Shown here: piece by piece, positions 8,447 through 18,500 of the stretch
How positions within the stretch are numbered: position 1 is the first letter of the stretch
Layout of the letters: each line of letters opens with the position of its first letter
Notes under the pieces: generated by a model
The model's input: only the letters and a program-made list of their open reading frames with translations
What the model was told of the DNA's origin: nothing
The model's database searches: none
Made by a program: the position numbers and the translations under genes
Source of the DNA: Candidatus Butyricimonas faecavium
GTDB taxonomy: Bacteria; Bacteroidota; Bacteroidia; Bacteroidales; Marinifilaceae
Assembly: GCA_944321125.1 (NCBI GenBank)
Contig: CALUKD010000001.1
Span: 186,001 to 250,000, forward strand
Length of the DNA: 64,000 nt
Reading direction: 5' to 3'

Positions 8447-9835
8447 ATGAACAAGCAAAACAAACCATCACAAGGTGTTGTCCGGATGGATATGTTGCAC
8501 GGCAGTCTGCTAAACAAGATTCTGTTGTTTTCCCTGCCATTGGCAGCAAGTAGTATCCTGCAACAGTTGTTCAACTCGGTAGATGTTGCCGTCGTGGGAA
8601 AATTTGCCAGCGATCAAGCCTTGGCTGCAGTGGGCAGTAACAGTTCGGTGATCAGTTTAATGATTAACCTATTCGTGGGAATATCGGTCGGGGCGAATGT
8701 CGTGATCGCCAACTATATCGGGCAAAAAGATGAACGAGGAATCAAAAATGCCATACACACAGTTTCCGTCATCGCCTTAGCAAGCGGATGTCTGTTACTC
8801 GTGGTAGGCTTACTCATTGCCAGACCAATTCTGGAAGCCATGGACACCCCCGATGACGTCATAGACTTAGCGGTTTTGTATCTCCGCATTTACTTCCTCG
8901 GAATGCCCTTTTTCATGATATATAATTTCGGGGCAAGCATTCTCCGTAGTATGGGTGACACGAAACGTCCACTCTACTGTCTTGTTGCAGCGGGGATTAT
9001 CAACACAGCACTAAACTTATTACTAGTCATCGTCTTCAAAATGAGTGTTGCGGGTGTTGCCATTGGTACGGTCGTTGCTAACATGTTCAGTGCAGGAGTA
9101 ATCATATACATTCTTCGGCACGAAAAGGGCCCTTTCAAGTTAGACATTAAACACCTCCAAATCACCCGTCCTGAATTACGGAAAGTTCTCCAAATCGGAG
9201 TTCCCGCAGGGATACAGGGAATGGTGTTCTCGATAGCCAACATTTTCATACAGGCAGCCGTCAACCGATTCGGTTCTGCTGCCATCGCCGGTTCTGCTGC
9301 CGCCCTCACATACGAGTATTATTGTTATTTTGTGGTTAGCGCTTTCAGTCAAGCCGCAGTAACTTTCATCAGCCAAAATTACGGAGCCGGCCAGACAGAG
9401 CGTTGTAAAAGAATTTTCCGCCTGACCATGTTATTAAGTGTTGCTTGTTGTGGGCTACTGAACGTACTATTCGTCTGGCAAAAACACATTGCAATCAGTT
9501 TCTTCACATCCAGCCCAGAAGTATTCCATTATGCCGCACTCCGCATGAATATTGTCTTACTGACACAATGCCTTGCCTGCTCTTATGAAATTGCTGGAGC
9601 TGCTCTTCGAGGACTTGGTTACTCCATGCTACCGGCTATTCTCACCGTGTTCGGAACCTGTATTTTACGATTGCTATGGATATACCTTGCTTGTCCCTTG
9701 TTGCCCAGTTTCGATGCATTGATGGTCATTTATCCTATTTCATGGATCGTAACCGGTGCTGCCGTTCTAGTTGCATACCACGTGGTACAGAAAAAGCTAT
9801 TCAAGCCTACATCTTTATCTCCAATCCTCCAATAA
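8447..9835 (+). CDS. MATE-family multidrug/metabolite efflux transporter
   Basis: A 462-residue inner-membrane protein with about 12 hydrophobic helices in two similar halves. The N-terminal half has the family features MDMLHGSLLNKILLFSLPLAASSILQQLFNSVD and VGKFASDQALAAVGSN, and the second half has GVPAGIQGMVFSIANIFIQAAVN. MATE proteins export cationic drugs or metabolites in exchange for Na+ or H+; the substrate is not predictable. It is a single gene, convergent with the thioredoxin gene at 9959. Confidence 0.9.
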   Translation: MNKQNKPSQGVVRMDMLHGSLLNKILLFSLPLAASSILQQLFNSVDVAVVGKFASDQALAAVGSNSSVISLMINLFVGISVGANVVIANYIGQKDERGIKNAIHTVSVIALASGCLLLVVGLLIARPILEAMDTPDDVIDLAVLYLRIYFLGMPFFMIYNFGASILRSMGDTKRPLYCLVAAGIINTALNLLLVIVFKMSVAGVAIGTVVANMFSAGVIIYILRHEKGPFKLDIKHLQITRPELRKVLQIGVPAGIQGMVFSIANIFIQAAVNRFGSAAIAGSAAALTYEYYCYFVVSAFSQAAVTFISQNYGAGQTERCKRIFRLTMLLSVACCGLLNVLFVWQKHIAISFFTSSPEVFHYAALRMNIVLLTQCLACSYEIAGAALRGLGYSMLPAILTVFGTCILRLLWIYLACPLLPSFDALMVIYPISWIVTGAAVLVAYHVVQKKLFKPTSLSPILQ

Positions 9836-9859
9836 ACGAAGGGAGTAGGGAGTCTAAAA

Positions 9860-9940
9860 ATGAAAGAATGCTTCAAGTGCAATAGGATATACCCCGAAAA
9901 AGAGTATTTCCTTGAAAAGTTTTTCGGGGTACAACTTTAA
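9860..9940 (+). other. 26-codon micro-ORF with CxxC start, coding status uncertain
   Basis: ATG at 9860 to TAA at 9940 reads MKECFKCNRIYPEKEYFLEK, then FFGVQL. A purine-rich GGGAG lies shortly upstream, 25 bases after the MATE stop. The CxxC opening resembles the first zinc knuckle of small HNH-type or zinc-ribbon proteins, but the frame stops at once. It overlaps a hairpin, so it may be only the terminator region of the MATE gene. Confidence 0.2.
9890..9931. terminator. Hairpin between convergent genes (possible bidirectional terminator)
   Basis: A perfect 12-bp inverted repeat (TACCCCGAAAAA at 9890-9901, TTTTTCGGGGTA at 9920-9931) with an 18-base loop lies between the MATE gene and the convergent thioredoxin gene. 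No T-run follows on either strand, so termination efficiency is uncertain. Confidence 0.5.
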
Positions 9941-9958
9941 ATTGTTTAAAAATAACTT

Positions 9959-11134
9959 CTACTTTTTAGAAAAATACTTCTCGATAATCTTTTCCAAAAG
10001 CGAACCATGCGGGTTGCGAGCAAGGATTTTACCAGAAGCGTCGATTAAAACCGTAAATGGTATCGCTTGTACCCCGTAATCAACACGGGAAGTACTTTCC
10101 CAGCCTTTCAATTCAGAAATTTGAATACCTGCTGGCTGATGCTTGTCCAAAGCTTCTTTCCATTTTTTCCGGTCAGAATCAACGGATACTCCCACAATTT
10201 GTAATCCCCGATGTTTATATTTTTTTTGTAAATTCTTCAACAAAGGAATCTCTTGAATACAAGGGATACACCAAGATGCCCAAAAATCCAGTAAAATAAG
10301 TTGTTTTTTACCAACATAATCTGACAAATGAACCTCTTCTCCGTCCAATGTTTGAGCCACTATCTCCCGATAGGGCATTCCTACATCCGTAGCTTTCTGC
10401 GAATGCATAAAATAATCCTGTTTCTCTTGACGAGCCCGGATTAAAGTCTCGTATTGCTCCCGTATTTCCGGGCGAATCGTCGGGTAAATCTCGTCTACAA
10501 AGGCCCGACTATACACCTCTTTCCCACAACAATGAAAGAAAAAGAACTCCCCGATTTCAGTACCTGCATATTCTCGAATAAAGCTTTCTGATGCCGGAAT
10601 GATATTTTCTTTGAAAATCGTACTACTTTTCAAATTATAGTAAGTATCCACCTCATTTTCTATGCTCCCCGGTAAACGTTTCACGCTATCCCGTTCATGC
10701 CATAAAAGCTGACGTTGACGCACGGTTTCTCGTTTTGCCTCTCCTATCGTCGCCATGTAACGTTCATTTACAGGGGTTCCGGACACCATGATTCCCAGTG
10801 TATCGTAAACCATCGTAATATCTCCTGGTTCAATAACCACAACCGTTGAAGCCATATCCGGAATTTTATAATCAACGCTATCAATTGTCACCATGTAGAC
10901 TGCCGGTTCTTGTACCATTCCATTAAATCGAAATTGGCCATCTTTTATTTTGATGCTATCCACCGGACGAATTTTTTCTTCAGAAAAATAGAACGTGGCA
11001 GGCGTGAGCTTAACCAAACATCCATCATAACGAGCCGGTAAATTCCCGATAAGTGAATAGTGATTTCCGTTCCCACAGGAAGAAAAAAGTCCTGCTGCTG
11101 CAAGCAACAGGACGATCAGATTATTTCTCAACAT
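9959..11134 (-). CDS. TlpA/ResA-type thiol-disulfide protein with DUF4369-like N-terminus
   Basis: Start chosen at the ATG at 11134 (MLRNNLIVLLLAAAGLFSSC): it gives a clean lipoprotein signal with lipobox FSSC and is preceded by AGGAGG, whereas an upstream start at 11179 adds a basic stretch inside the previous gene. The 391-residue product has an N-terminal region of DUF4369 type (about 25-230) and a C-terminal thioredoxin fold with the redox motif WCIPC (about 287-291). It overlaps the preceding gene by 14 bases, so the two are translationally linked. Such proteins reduce or rearrange disulfides in the periplasm; the client is unknown. It is the last gene of SusCD locus 1. Confidence 0.88.
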   Translation of the reverse strand: MLRNNLIVLLLAAAGLFSSCGNGNHYSLIGNLPARYDGCLVKLTPATFYFSEEKIRPVDSIKIKDGQFRFNGMVQEPAVYMVTIDSVDYKIPDMASTVVVIEPGDITMVYDTLGIMVSGTPVNERYMATIGEAKRETVRQRQLLWHERDSVKRLPGSIENEVDTYYNLKSSTIFKENIIPASESFIREYAGTEIGEFFFFHCCGKEVYSRAFVDEIYPTIRPEIREQYETLIRARQEKQDYFMHSQKATDVGMPYREIVAQTLDGEEVHLSDYVGKKQLILLDFWASWCIPCIQEIPLLKNLQKKYKHRGLQIVGVSVDSDRKKWKEALDKHQPAGIQISELKGWESTSRVDYGVQAIPFTVLIDASGKILARNPHGSLLEKIIEKYFSKK

Positions 11135-13133
11135 GATTTTCCTCCTCTTTAAGAATCTCAATAACATAAGAAATCTCATCCATCAAACCACTAGGGCTTC
11201 CTCCGTATCCTTCCGCACGATAGCGGATACGTCCATTTTTAAGGATGGCCTTTTGAGGAATTCCCGATGTTCCCGGGAACATGGATTTATACACGACATT
11301 CCGGGAATTTTTCCCTTTGGGGTTCGCATCGTACAGCACCTCCATATTTCGGAAACCATTCTTTTTCCATAACGCATCAATTTTTTCTTTTTGGGGTTCA
11401 TCTTGCGTAATTACAAAATAGAATTTCACTGTCGGATCATTCGCATAAAGATCCACGGCCATTTGCATCCCATCCAATGCTGCAATACAAGGCGCACACC
11501 ACAACGCCCAAAAATCAATAACCACAATTTCATCTTTCTTAAAACTCATAGATTTTACCTTACCCCCTAAATGTGACTCCAAAACAAAAGGTTCAAAAGG
11601 TACATCAACCACTTCAGCCCGGAGCCGTTTTTTTATTTTTTCAATTACATGTTTAGGTTTTAGGGAGGCAATCCATGCTTCAAAAGTGGCTGGCTTATCT
11701 TTTAATACGTCATACTGTTCTCGCAATTTTTCATAAACCACCGGAGTCATCTGCCCTGCACTGGCAACACCTTTCATCGCCTCGAAAGCCTCATCATCAC
11801 GTCCCAACCTTTCCAGACTCTCTATATATGCTTCATTACCCGCAGGGTAAGAAACATAACGCTGATCCTCGTCTATCAAATTCATCACATCCACGACTTC
11901 TTGATAACGACCACACTTCTCTGCCACTTGGGCATACACACAAATATAATAATTTAACCACTGACGAGCGAGTCCTTCCACTTGACGAGGAGAGGCTATT
12001 ATCGTTTGGCTATAGGAACCATCTCCCACTTTAACAATCATCTGGTCGATGAATTTTCTGGCAATCTCGACATAAGTCTCTGGTGGCGTAGGTGTTTTCC
12101 GAATAGCAAACTCCACGCATTTCCGGTAAACATCATTAATCATCACCATATCCATTTCTGGCAAAATTTCTTCCAATTTCCCGTAATTCCCCGATTTATA
12201 ATACTTTGTGGCCAATTCCCGGTAAAAATTGTTATACACGAATCCCCGAGGATTCGGATTCTTTCTCCATGCCTCGATCGGGAAATCCTTTCTAAATTGA
12301 TCCGCAGCCGCAAAATATTCCTCCCCAGATAACCTATTCAACTCAAACGAACGATTAAAACGGGCCAATCCGCCATAAGGGAATAACTTAAGTATCACCT
12401 GATCCATACTATCCGCCTTAGCTTTATTATTCAAATCAATCCGGTAAGTGTTACTGATTTCCTCGTATTCATTCTCGGTCAAATCCGGTTGGCTTTCCAT
12501 GACTTTCAATAAGTGCGCTATTCCGGGACGGCTGTTATCACCATACATTTTTTTCAAAACAGATTTCATTGTTTCGAAAAAGTGGCGACCATATTGAGGA
12601 TAATGTTTTGTCTCCTGATCTGTCCACATCATCGCAGCCTCGTTAGAAATTTCCTTGTAGTTCCCGGAAAAATAATTCCCAATCTCCGATCCCAGCGAAG
12701 GCTTCCGGAATACACCCCAAGCAAGGTATCTACCCGGTAAATAATCACCCGCATTATTTTTGGGGATAAATATAAACCCATTATCGTTATTGTTATCCGT
12801 TGAATCCGGTTGTAGGGTGAACGTGGACTGGAATTTAAAAGCGATAAAAGCACAATTTTCCGGTATCTCAAAAGTTCCTTTCCAAAGCTCTCCCTCCTGT
12901 TTTAATTGCACATCACCCATCTCCCAGTGATAAAAATTATACATATAAATAATCCCGACCAAATCGGATCTACCTTCTAACGGCCCTCCTTTCGAATTAT
13001 ACGTCAATTCTAAACTCCGACCGGCCACGGGTACTTTCGGGTTTAAAGCTAAACGGGACTCGTTCTGCTGGCCCAAAGCCATGTTAACCATGGCTAGGCA
13101 AGCAAAAAGAACATAAACAAATTTCTTTTTCAT
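11121..13133 (-). CDS. Large thioredoxin-fold protein of SusCD locus 1
   Basis: A 670-residue secreted protein: signal peptide (about 1-21, ending at a LGQ-like cleavage site), a long helical, TPR-like middle (about 150-500), and a C-terminal thioredoxin domain with the active-site WALWCAPC at about 545-552 followed by the IDFWA/VKFYFV strand pattern. The N-terminal about 130 residues look like a beta-sandwich and are not recognised further. It is 29 bases downstream of the metallopeptidase-like gene and overlaps the following TlpA gene. Two redox proteins in one TonB-receptor locus suggest a disulfide-containing or thiol-containing substrate, which is inference. Confidence 0.8.
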   Translation of the reverse strand: MKKKFVYVLFACLAMVNMALGQQNESRLALNPKVPVAGRSLELTYNSKGGPLEGRSDLVGIIYMYNFYHWEMGDVQLKQEGELWKGTFEIPENCAFIAFKFQSTFTLQPDSTDNNNDNGFIFIPKNNAGDYLPGRYLAWGVFRKPSLGSEIGNYFSGNYKEISNEAAMMWTDQETKHYPQYGRHFFETMKSVLKKMYGDNSRPGIAHLLKVMESQPDLTENEYEEISNTYRIDLNNKAKADSMDQVILKLFPYGGLARFNRSFELNRLSGEEYFAAADQFRKDFPIEAWRKNPNPRGFVYNNFYRELATKYYKSGNYGKLEEILPEMDMVMINDVYRKCVEFAIRKTPTPPETYVEIARKFIDQMIVKVGDGSYSQTIIASPRQVEGLARQWLNYYICVYAQVAEKCGRYQEVVDVMNLIDEDQRYVSYPAGNEAYIESLERLGRDDEAFEAMKGVASAGQMTPVVYEKLREQYDVLKDKPATFEAWIASLKPKHVIEKIKKRLRAEVVDVPFEPFVLESHLGGKVKSMSFKKDEIVVIDFWALWCAPCIAALDGMQMAVDLYANDPTVKFYFVITQDEPQKEKIDALWKKNGFRNMEVLYDANPKGKNSRNVVYKSMFPGTSGIPQKAILKNGRIRYRAEGYGGSPSGLMDEISYVIEILKEEENHVEK

Positions 13134-13162
13134 ACTCTACAAACAATTATCTTTACAGTGAT

Positions 13163-14074
13163 CTATTCAAAGGTGGTATTACCCATCTTACGAAGATCAA
13201 TACCAAATTCTTCTTTATAATAATCAATTAAAATATTCCACTTCTTTTGAATTAACGTGTATTCCGGGTTATTCAAAAACCAAGCCACCTCTTCATCTGT
13301 CTTGTCCCGCAAGTGTAACATAAAAGATTTCAAGTCGTTTTCTCTCGCTTGAGTCCACGGGTAATCTCCCCAATACCACTCTTCCTGGGCTCCAGAATAA
13401 CTATTAAATGTCGGTAAAAATCCTCTCTTCCGATAAGCCTCCAAATTCTCTCCATTTAATGGAAGAGCAGGTGCATTCTCGTAATCCGTATCTTTATAAA
13501 ACTCATCCGGAACATTCAATAACCCTTGAGCAATGTAATAATCCCACATCGCCCCCAATAGTTCGTTTTTCCTTGCCTTTTTAGTTACGGCGTCCATAAC
13601 GGTCAAATCTTTATTCATTCCTCCAATAATGAGCGCATTACCATTTATGCGGTAATTATAAAAAGTTTTGCCCCAACCGCGATCCCAATAAATTGAGTCG
13701 GCCAAAAAGACCCGGTAAGGTATTCCTCCTTTTTTCAAAAATTCTTCCGGAAAAAACTGAAGCCAAATATCTTGAATATAATCAAGCATGGCGTCCACAT
13801 AGCGGGGTTCTCCCATAATTACCCGATAAATTTGAACTCCACCACCTGCAGCCGTTTGTGTCCAGAAAGCATCTTTTTCCGTATAATTATAAAGTACGTA
13901 AGACGCATAAGTATCAAATATTCGTTGAATCCGATCGTTCGCTTCATCCGAAGCATCCCCCTGCGGTAGTATGTAATCCGGCAAAATTTCGTCTGGCGCA
14001 CCGATTTTGGTATCATCGCTACAAGAAATGCATGCTGCCCACAGGCAAGTTATAGCTAATAATATTTTTTTCAT
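13163..14074 (-). CDS. Putative zinc-binding metallopeptidase-like lipoprotein lacking HExxH
   Basis: A 303-residue lipoprotein (signal with lipobox ACISC, Cys 18). Overall pattern and position after susD match the putative zinc-binding metallopeptidase family (Peptidase_Mx1-like) common in Bacteroidetes SusCD loci: IQRIFDTYASYVLYNYTEKDAFW near the N-terminus, a Y-rich middle, and a C-terminal YKEEFGIDLRKM ending. However no HExxH is present anywhere; the expected site (about residues 155-180) reads TVMDAVTKKARKNELLGAMW. It may bind substrate without cleaving it. It starts 17 bases after the SusD stop. Family assignment is moderately secure, loss of activity is inference. Confidence 0.65.
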   Translation of the reverse strand: MKKILLAITCLWAACISCSDDTKIGAPDEILPDYILPQGDASDEANDRIQRIFDTYASYVLYNYTEKDAFWTQTAAGGGVQIYRVIMGEPRYVDAMLDYIQDIWLQFFPEEFLKKGGIPYRVFLADSIYWDRGWGKTFYNYRINGNALIIGGMNKDLTVMDAVTKKARKNELLGAMWDYYIAQGLLNVPDEFYKDTDYENAPALPLNGENLEAYRKRGFLPTFNSYSGAQEEWYWGDYPWTQARENDLKSFMLHLRDKTDEEVAWFLNNPEYTLIQKKWNILIDYYKEEFGIDLRKMGNTTFE

Positions 14075-14091
14075 GATTTTCTATTTTACGT

Positions 14092-15564
14092 TTACTGAAT
14101 CTCACCTTGTCTCGCACCCATCTCCCGGGACGGATTTTGGACAAGAGCCCTATTTTGTAATACGACGCTGTTAGGAAACGGTAATGTATACATGGGATCA
14201 CCCTGTCGTAGTATATATTCATATACTGCTCCCCCTTTTTCAGCCTTATAAGTGTGTTTAATTTCCGGCATCCCTTGACGACGTAAATCAAACCAGCGAT
14301 GGCCTTCAAAACAAAGTTCTTTCCGACGTTCCAACCGGATTTCATCCAAAAGGACCTGACCGCTCAGATTTACATCCATGTAACCGATCACGCGGGTCTT
14401 CCGGAATGCATTCAATTCGGCCAAAGCCAACCCCTCCTCGCCGGAAAGAGCATAAGCTTCCATCCGATTTAAAAAGGCTTCTGCCGAACGGATAGATTGC
14501 CCTAACTCCAAGCTTCCCATTGGTTTTTTCAGGTATACAGTATTTGACTCATCTACAGCTTTAAGCGCATAGGCCAAAAAACGTTGATCATTCACCTGAT
14601 CCCATAAGGCCCGGAAAGCAGGTGCCGTTCCCGGTTGATATTCCCAATGATTCGCAACCGCACTCGGCCCGAAAAACCATTCAACTTCGGGATTATTATA
14701 TGAAATCGGGGCATAACCGTTATCTGTCAAGATAACATCCAAATTATTTACCATATTCAATAACCCAATTCCTTGTTTTTCTGCTTTCTCCACTTCGGCA
14801 ATACACTCTTTATAATTCTCCATATACAAATAAACCCGGGAAAGCAGAATATGAATAGCCGGCTGATTGATCCGGAAATTCTTACGCATAATCGGAAGAG
14901 GATCCAACAAACGAGCAGCCTCCAACAAATCTTTTAGAATCACCTCTTCATAAATATAGCCCACGGTGGAACGCTCAATGTTCTTTTCTGTCAAATCGGA
15001 GATCAACCGAACCGGAACCCCTAAAGCATCCTTGTTATGGTTATAGGGTTCCCCATAAATATTAACCAGCTGGAAATACAGTAACGCTCTTACAGCAAGA
15101 GCTTCTGCCTTCACCCGATCCCGATCATCCTGTGTTCCTATAGCCTCATCAATATAATCCAACACTGCGTTACATCCCAATATTTTTGAATAGAACTGGG
15201 CATACGTGGTAGAACTTGCTGTTTCATTGATTTCACTATCGTAACCATCATAATCGGCAAGAGTCGGTTGCCATGAATAGATCGGGAATTGAGTTATAGC
15301 ATTTGCAGTTTCCACGGTTCCTTCCGGATCCCATGGACTTGCATAAGTCAAAAAATGAGCACAATCATCATCCATCAAGGATAAAAAAGAAAAATTCGGA
15401 GACGACTCATCAGGATACCCCGTACCCAGTAATAATTCCGAAAAATCAGATGTCGTCTTCGGTATTACCTCACTTTGGGACTCTTCTTCCAAAAAATCTC
15501 CACAAGAACCTAGCATAAATAATCCCATGATAGCTCCTAAAATAAATATCTTGTTTTTCATCAT
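14092..15564 (-). CDS. RagB/SusD-family outer-membrane nutrient-binding lipoprotein (locus 1)
   Basis: A 490-residue lipoprotein (MMKNKIFILGAIMGLFMLGSC, Cys about 21) of the SusD fold: TPR-like helices in the N-terminal two thirds and the conserved C-terminal pattern RLERRKELCFEGHRWFDLRRQGMP. It forms the lid of the SusC channel at the cell surface. It lies 20 bases downstream of its susC. The presence of thioredoxin-fold proteins and a peptidase-like lipoprotein rather than glycoside hydrolases argues for a peptide or other non-glycan substrate, which is inference. Confidence 0.93.
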   Translation of the reverse strand: MMKNKIFILGAIMGLFMLGSCGDFLEEESQSEVIPKTTSDFSELLLGTGYPDESSPNFSFLSLMDDDCAHFLTYASPWDPEGTVETANAITQFPIYSWQPTLADYDGYDSEINETASSTTYAQFYSKILGCNAVLDYIDEAIGTQDDRDRVKAEALAVRALLYFQLVNIYGEPYNHNKDALGVPVRLISDLTEKNIERSTVGYIYEEVILKDLLEAARLLDPLPIMRKNFRINQPAIHILLSRVYLYMENYKECIAEVEKAEKQGIGLLNMVNNLDVILTDNGYAPISYNNPEVEWFFGPSAVANHWEYQPGTAPAFRALWDQVNDQRFLAYALKAVDESNTVYLKKPMGSLELGQSIRSAEAFLNRMEAYALSGEEGLALAELNAFRKTRVIGYMDVNLSGQVLLDEIRLERRKELCFEGHRWFDLRRQGMPEIKHTYKAEKGGAVYEYILRQGDPMYTLPFPNSVVLQNRALVQNPSREMGARQGEIQ

Positions 15565-15584
15565 TCTAACAATTATCCGTTCAA

Positions 15585-18500
15585 CTAAAAATTAAGAGTC
15601 AACGAGCAAGAAACTGTCCGACGTGCAGGCCAATTCGCTGTCTCAGGATCACGTCCTTCCCATGCTTTGTCAAAAGCAATAAAGAAAGGATTGGCAAGAC
15701 TGGCGTTCACGGATGCCCGTCTAACCCCAATCTTATTTACCCAAGCATCAGGTAAATCATATTGCAAGGAAATTTGCCTGCATCGGATAAAATCGGTATC
15801 CGCCACCCTCAAGTCTGATTGGTTATACATCGCATAAGGACTCATAGCAACATACCCTTCAACGGGTAATTGAATGTTTATTTCATTCGAATTTCCGGCT
15901 GGGATAGAAGGAATATTTGTGATTTTCTCGTCCCCCGGTTTACGCCAACGTTTAAACAAATAACGAGGAGCATTTTGTTCCGGCCTTGGAGCTCCCGCCG
16001 TGGCAAAGAAATCCGGAAGAAGGGCCTGAGCCCCGAATGACATGGCAAAACTAGCACGCAATACCAATCTCTTATACCGTAAAGAAGTATTGAGACCACC
16101 GGAGATGTCCGGCTCCATACAGCCAATTTTCACCAAATAATCCAAATCATTCTCCGTAACATCTATATCCATATTCTTGAATGTCGGTCTTCCATTAGTC
16201 GGATCCAATCCGTTAAATGCAAACCCGTAAAAAGTTCCATACTTTTCTCCACTAACAATCGCAGTTCCGTTAAGATAGTCATCCCGGGTATTTTCCCGTT
16301 GATTATTCCGAACCGTATTTTTCACCTTACTCGTGTTGAAAGAAAGAGACCAAGTGAAGTCTTTCATTCTAACTGGAGTCACACTGACAGCCAATTCATA
16401 ACCGCTGTTTTTCATCGTCGTTCCATCAACATAAGCATTAGCGACACCATTTTCAATAGGAACTTCCCGGGAAGCCAACACGTGACTAATTTTATTATAC
16501 CAGCTAAACCCGGCACTCATTCTTCCTTGGAAAAAAGAAAAATCAATCCCCAGATTCCAATCTTCAGTCTTCTCCCAACCAAGATCAGGATAAGGCAATG
16601 ATACCATCTTCAAGGTGTATTGTTGGAAATATTTATTCAATCCCCCATCTTTTGCAATCAAATAAGGAGAAACCGCCTCCACTGCATTTCCTCGCCAACC
16701 GTAAGAAAACGAAATATCAAACATATCATACCACGAAGAAGCCCAAGCCATAAACGGTTCATTACCAATCCGCCATTTCACCCCGATTGACAAACTGGGA
16801 TTAAATTTTTTATTTTCATCCTGCCCAAAACGGTTGGAAGCATCTAAACGAGCATTAAAATTCATAATATAACGTTCTTTATAACCATACACGGCAGTAA
16901 AGTATTCACTGACCGTGTTATTTTTCGTCGTCGTAATCGTGGTTCCTGCCCGCATTTCATCGTGAAGATCTCTTGAATTCTTGTGTAACCCGTTCGCCGC
17001 CGTTATTTCTGTCGGAACCGTGGCAAATTTCTCTCCCCGATAATAAAGATAACCATACCGCAGACTCGCATTCCCCTCCTGACTCACAGAATTGATTTGA
17101 AATCCCAAATTCAACGTAAGACGATGATCTTCATTAAACATTTTATTGTACACTAAACTACTTCTAAAAGAATAGTTTTTCGTTTGGGCATACTCCGATT
17201 GTAATAAACCTCCGAATGGTAAAACACTGGCATACTGTTCCGCCGAATTAGGTAGAATCTCTCCCACTTCGTAACCGCGAATTTGGGCTATGTAATGCGT
17301 ATTTTCCGTTGCCCATGATTTAATTTTATTTGTTGCAAGGGCATAAGATGCTGTTGTCTGAAACTCCAAATCTTTCAACAAATTCAATCGTAAATTCAAA
17401 GCTGCCTGCAAGTTCGTTCCATCCGTTTCCGTACCGGAATTATCCCGTTCATTCAATATATTATAATTATATGAAAACTTATTCGGAATAGAAAAACTTG
17501 TCGCCCCGACTTTTTCGTGATAATACAGGGTTCCATCTTCATTATAAGCAGGAATGTCTCGGGCTGTATTCATCGCATATTCGTAAGGACTTACTCCAAA
17601 CGCAAAATCTTCTGTTTCCCGGTAACTGCCATTTAATTGCAAATCAATGATCAACCGCTTATCTAACCGAAAAGTCGTATTGGAACTAGCCGTCAAAGTA
17701 GTCATACCATTTCCTTTTGCTTCGCCCCGGGTACTATTAATTCCCACAGAGAAACGACTTGAAACTTTTTCCCCTTGAGCAGAGATACTGACATTATGGG
17801 CATGACTAAAAGTATTCCGGAACAAAATATCAAACCAATCTGTATTCATCCTCTCCATTTTCCGGTACTCTTGTTCAAATTGCTGCCGGGTAATCTCTTT
17901 CTTTTGTAATTTCTGGATTAAACCGGCATATCCGATCGGCAGAATATTCTGATTATAACTATCCCGATCTTCCCACAACTGTTGGGAAAACCTCATGTGT
18001 TCCTGAGAATTCATCATATCGTACATACGATAAGCAGGTTTCATGCCCACGCTAAAATTACCACTGTACGAAATATTCAAACCGTCTCCTTTCGCTTTCT
18101 TTGTTGTAATCACGATAACCCCGTTGGTCGCTTTCGTCCCGTAAATTGCCGTGGCCGAAGCATCCTTTAACACGGTAATTGTCTCGATATCGGCAGGGTT
18201 AAGCCATGAAATCGCATTACTGGCAGTTTCCCGCAATCCATCCATTTCAGAAGAAAGAGGACTTGCATCATCCGGAATGGGAAGAGGATCAGATTGAATT
18301 ACACCATCTACAACCCAAAGCGGCTCCTGATTTCCCAATAAAGTAGAGGTACCACGGATACGAATTTTTGGAGAACCTCCCACTTTGCCGGTTCTGTTTA
18401 TAACAGACATACCAGGAACCCACCCTTGCAACATCTGATCGATAGTAGCTTCTCCGGCCACCTGTATGTCCTCTGCTCGTATTTGTGTCACAGCCCCAAC

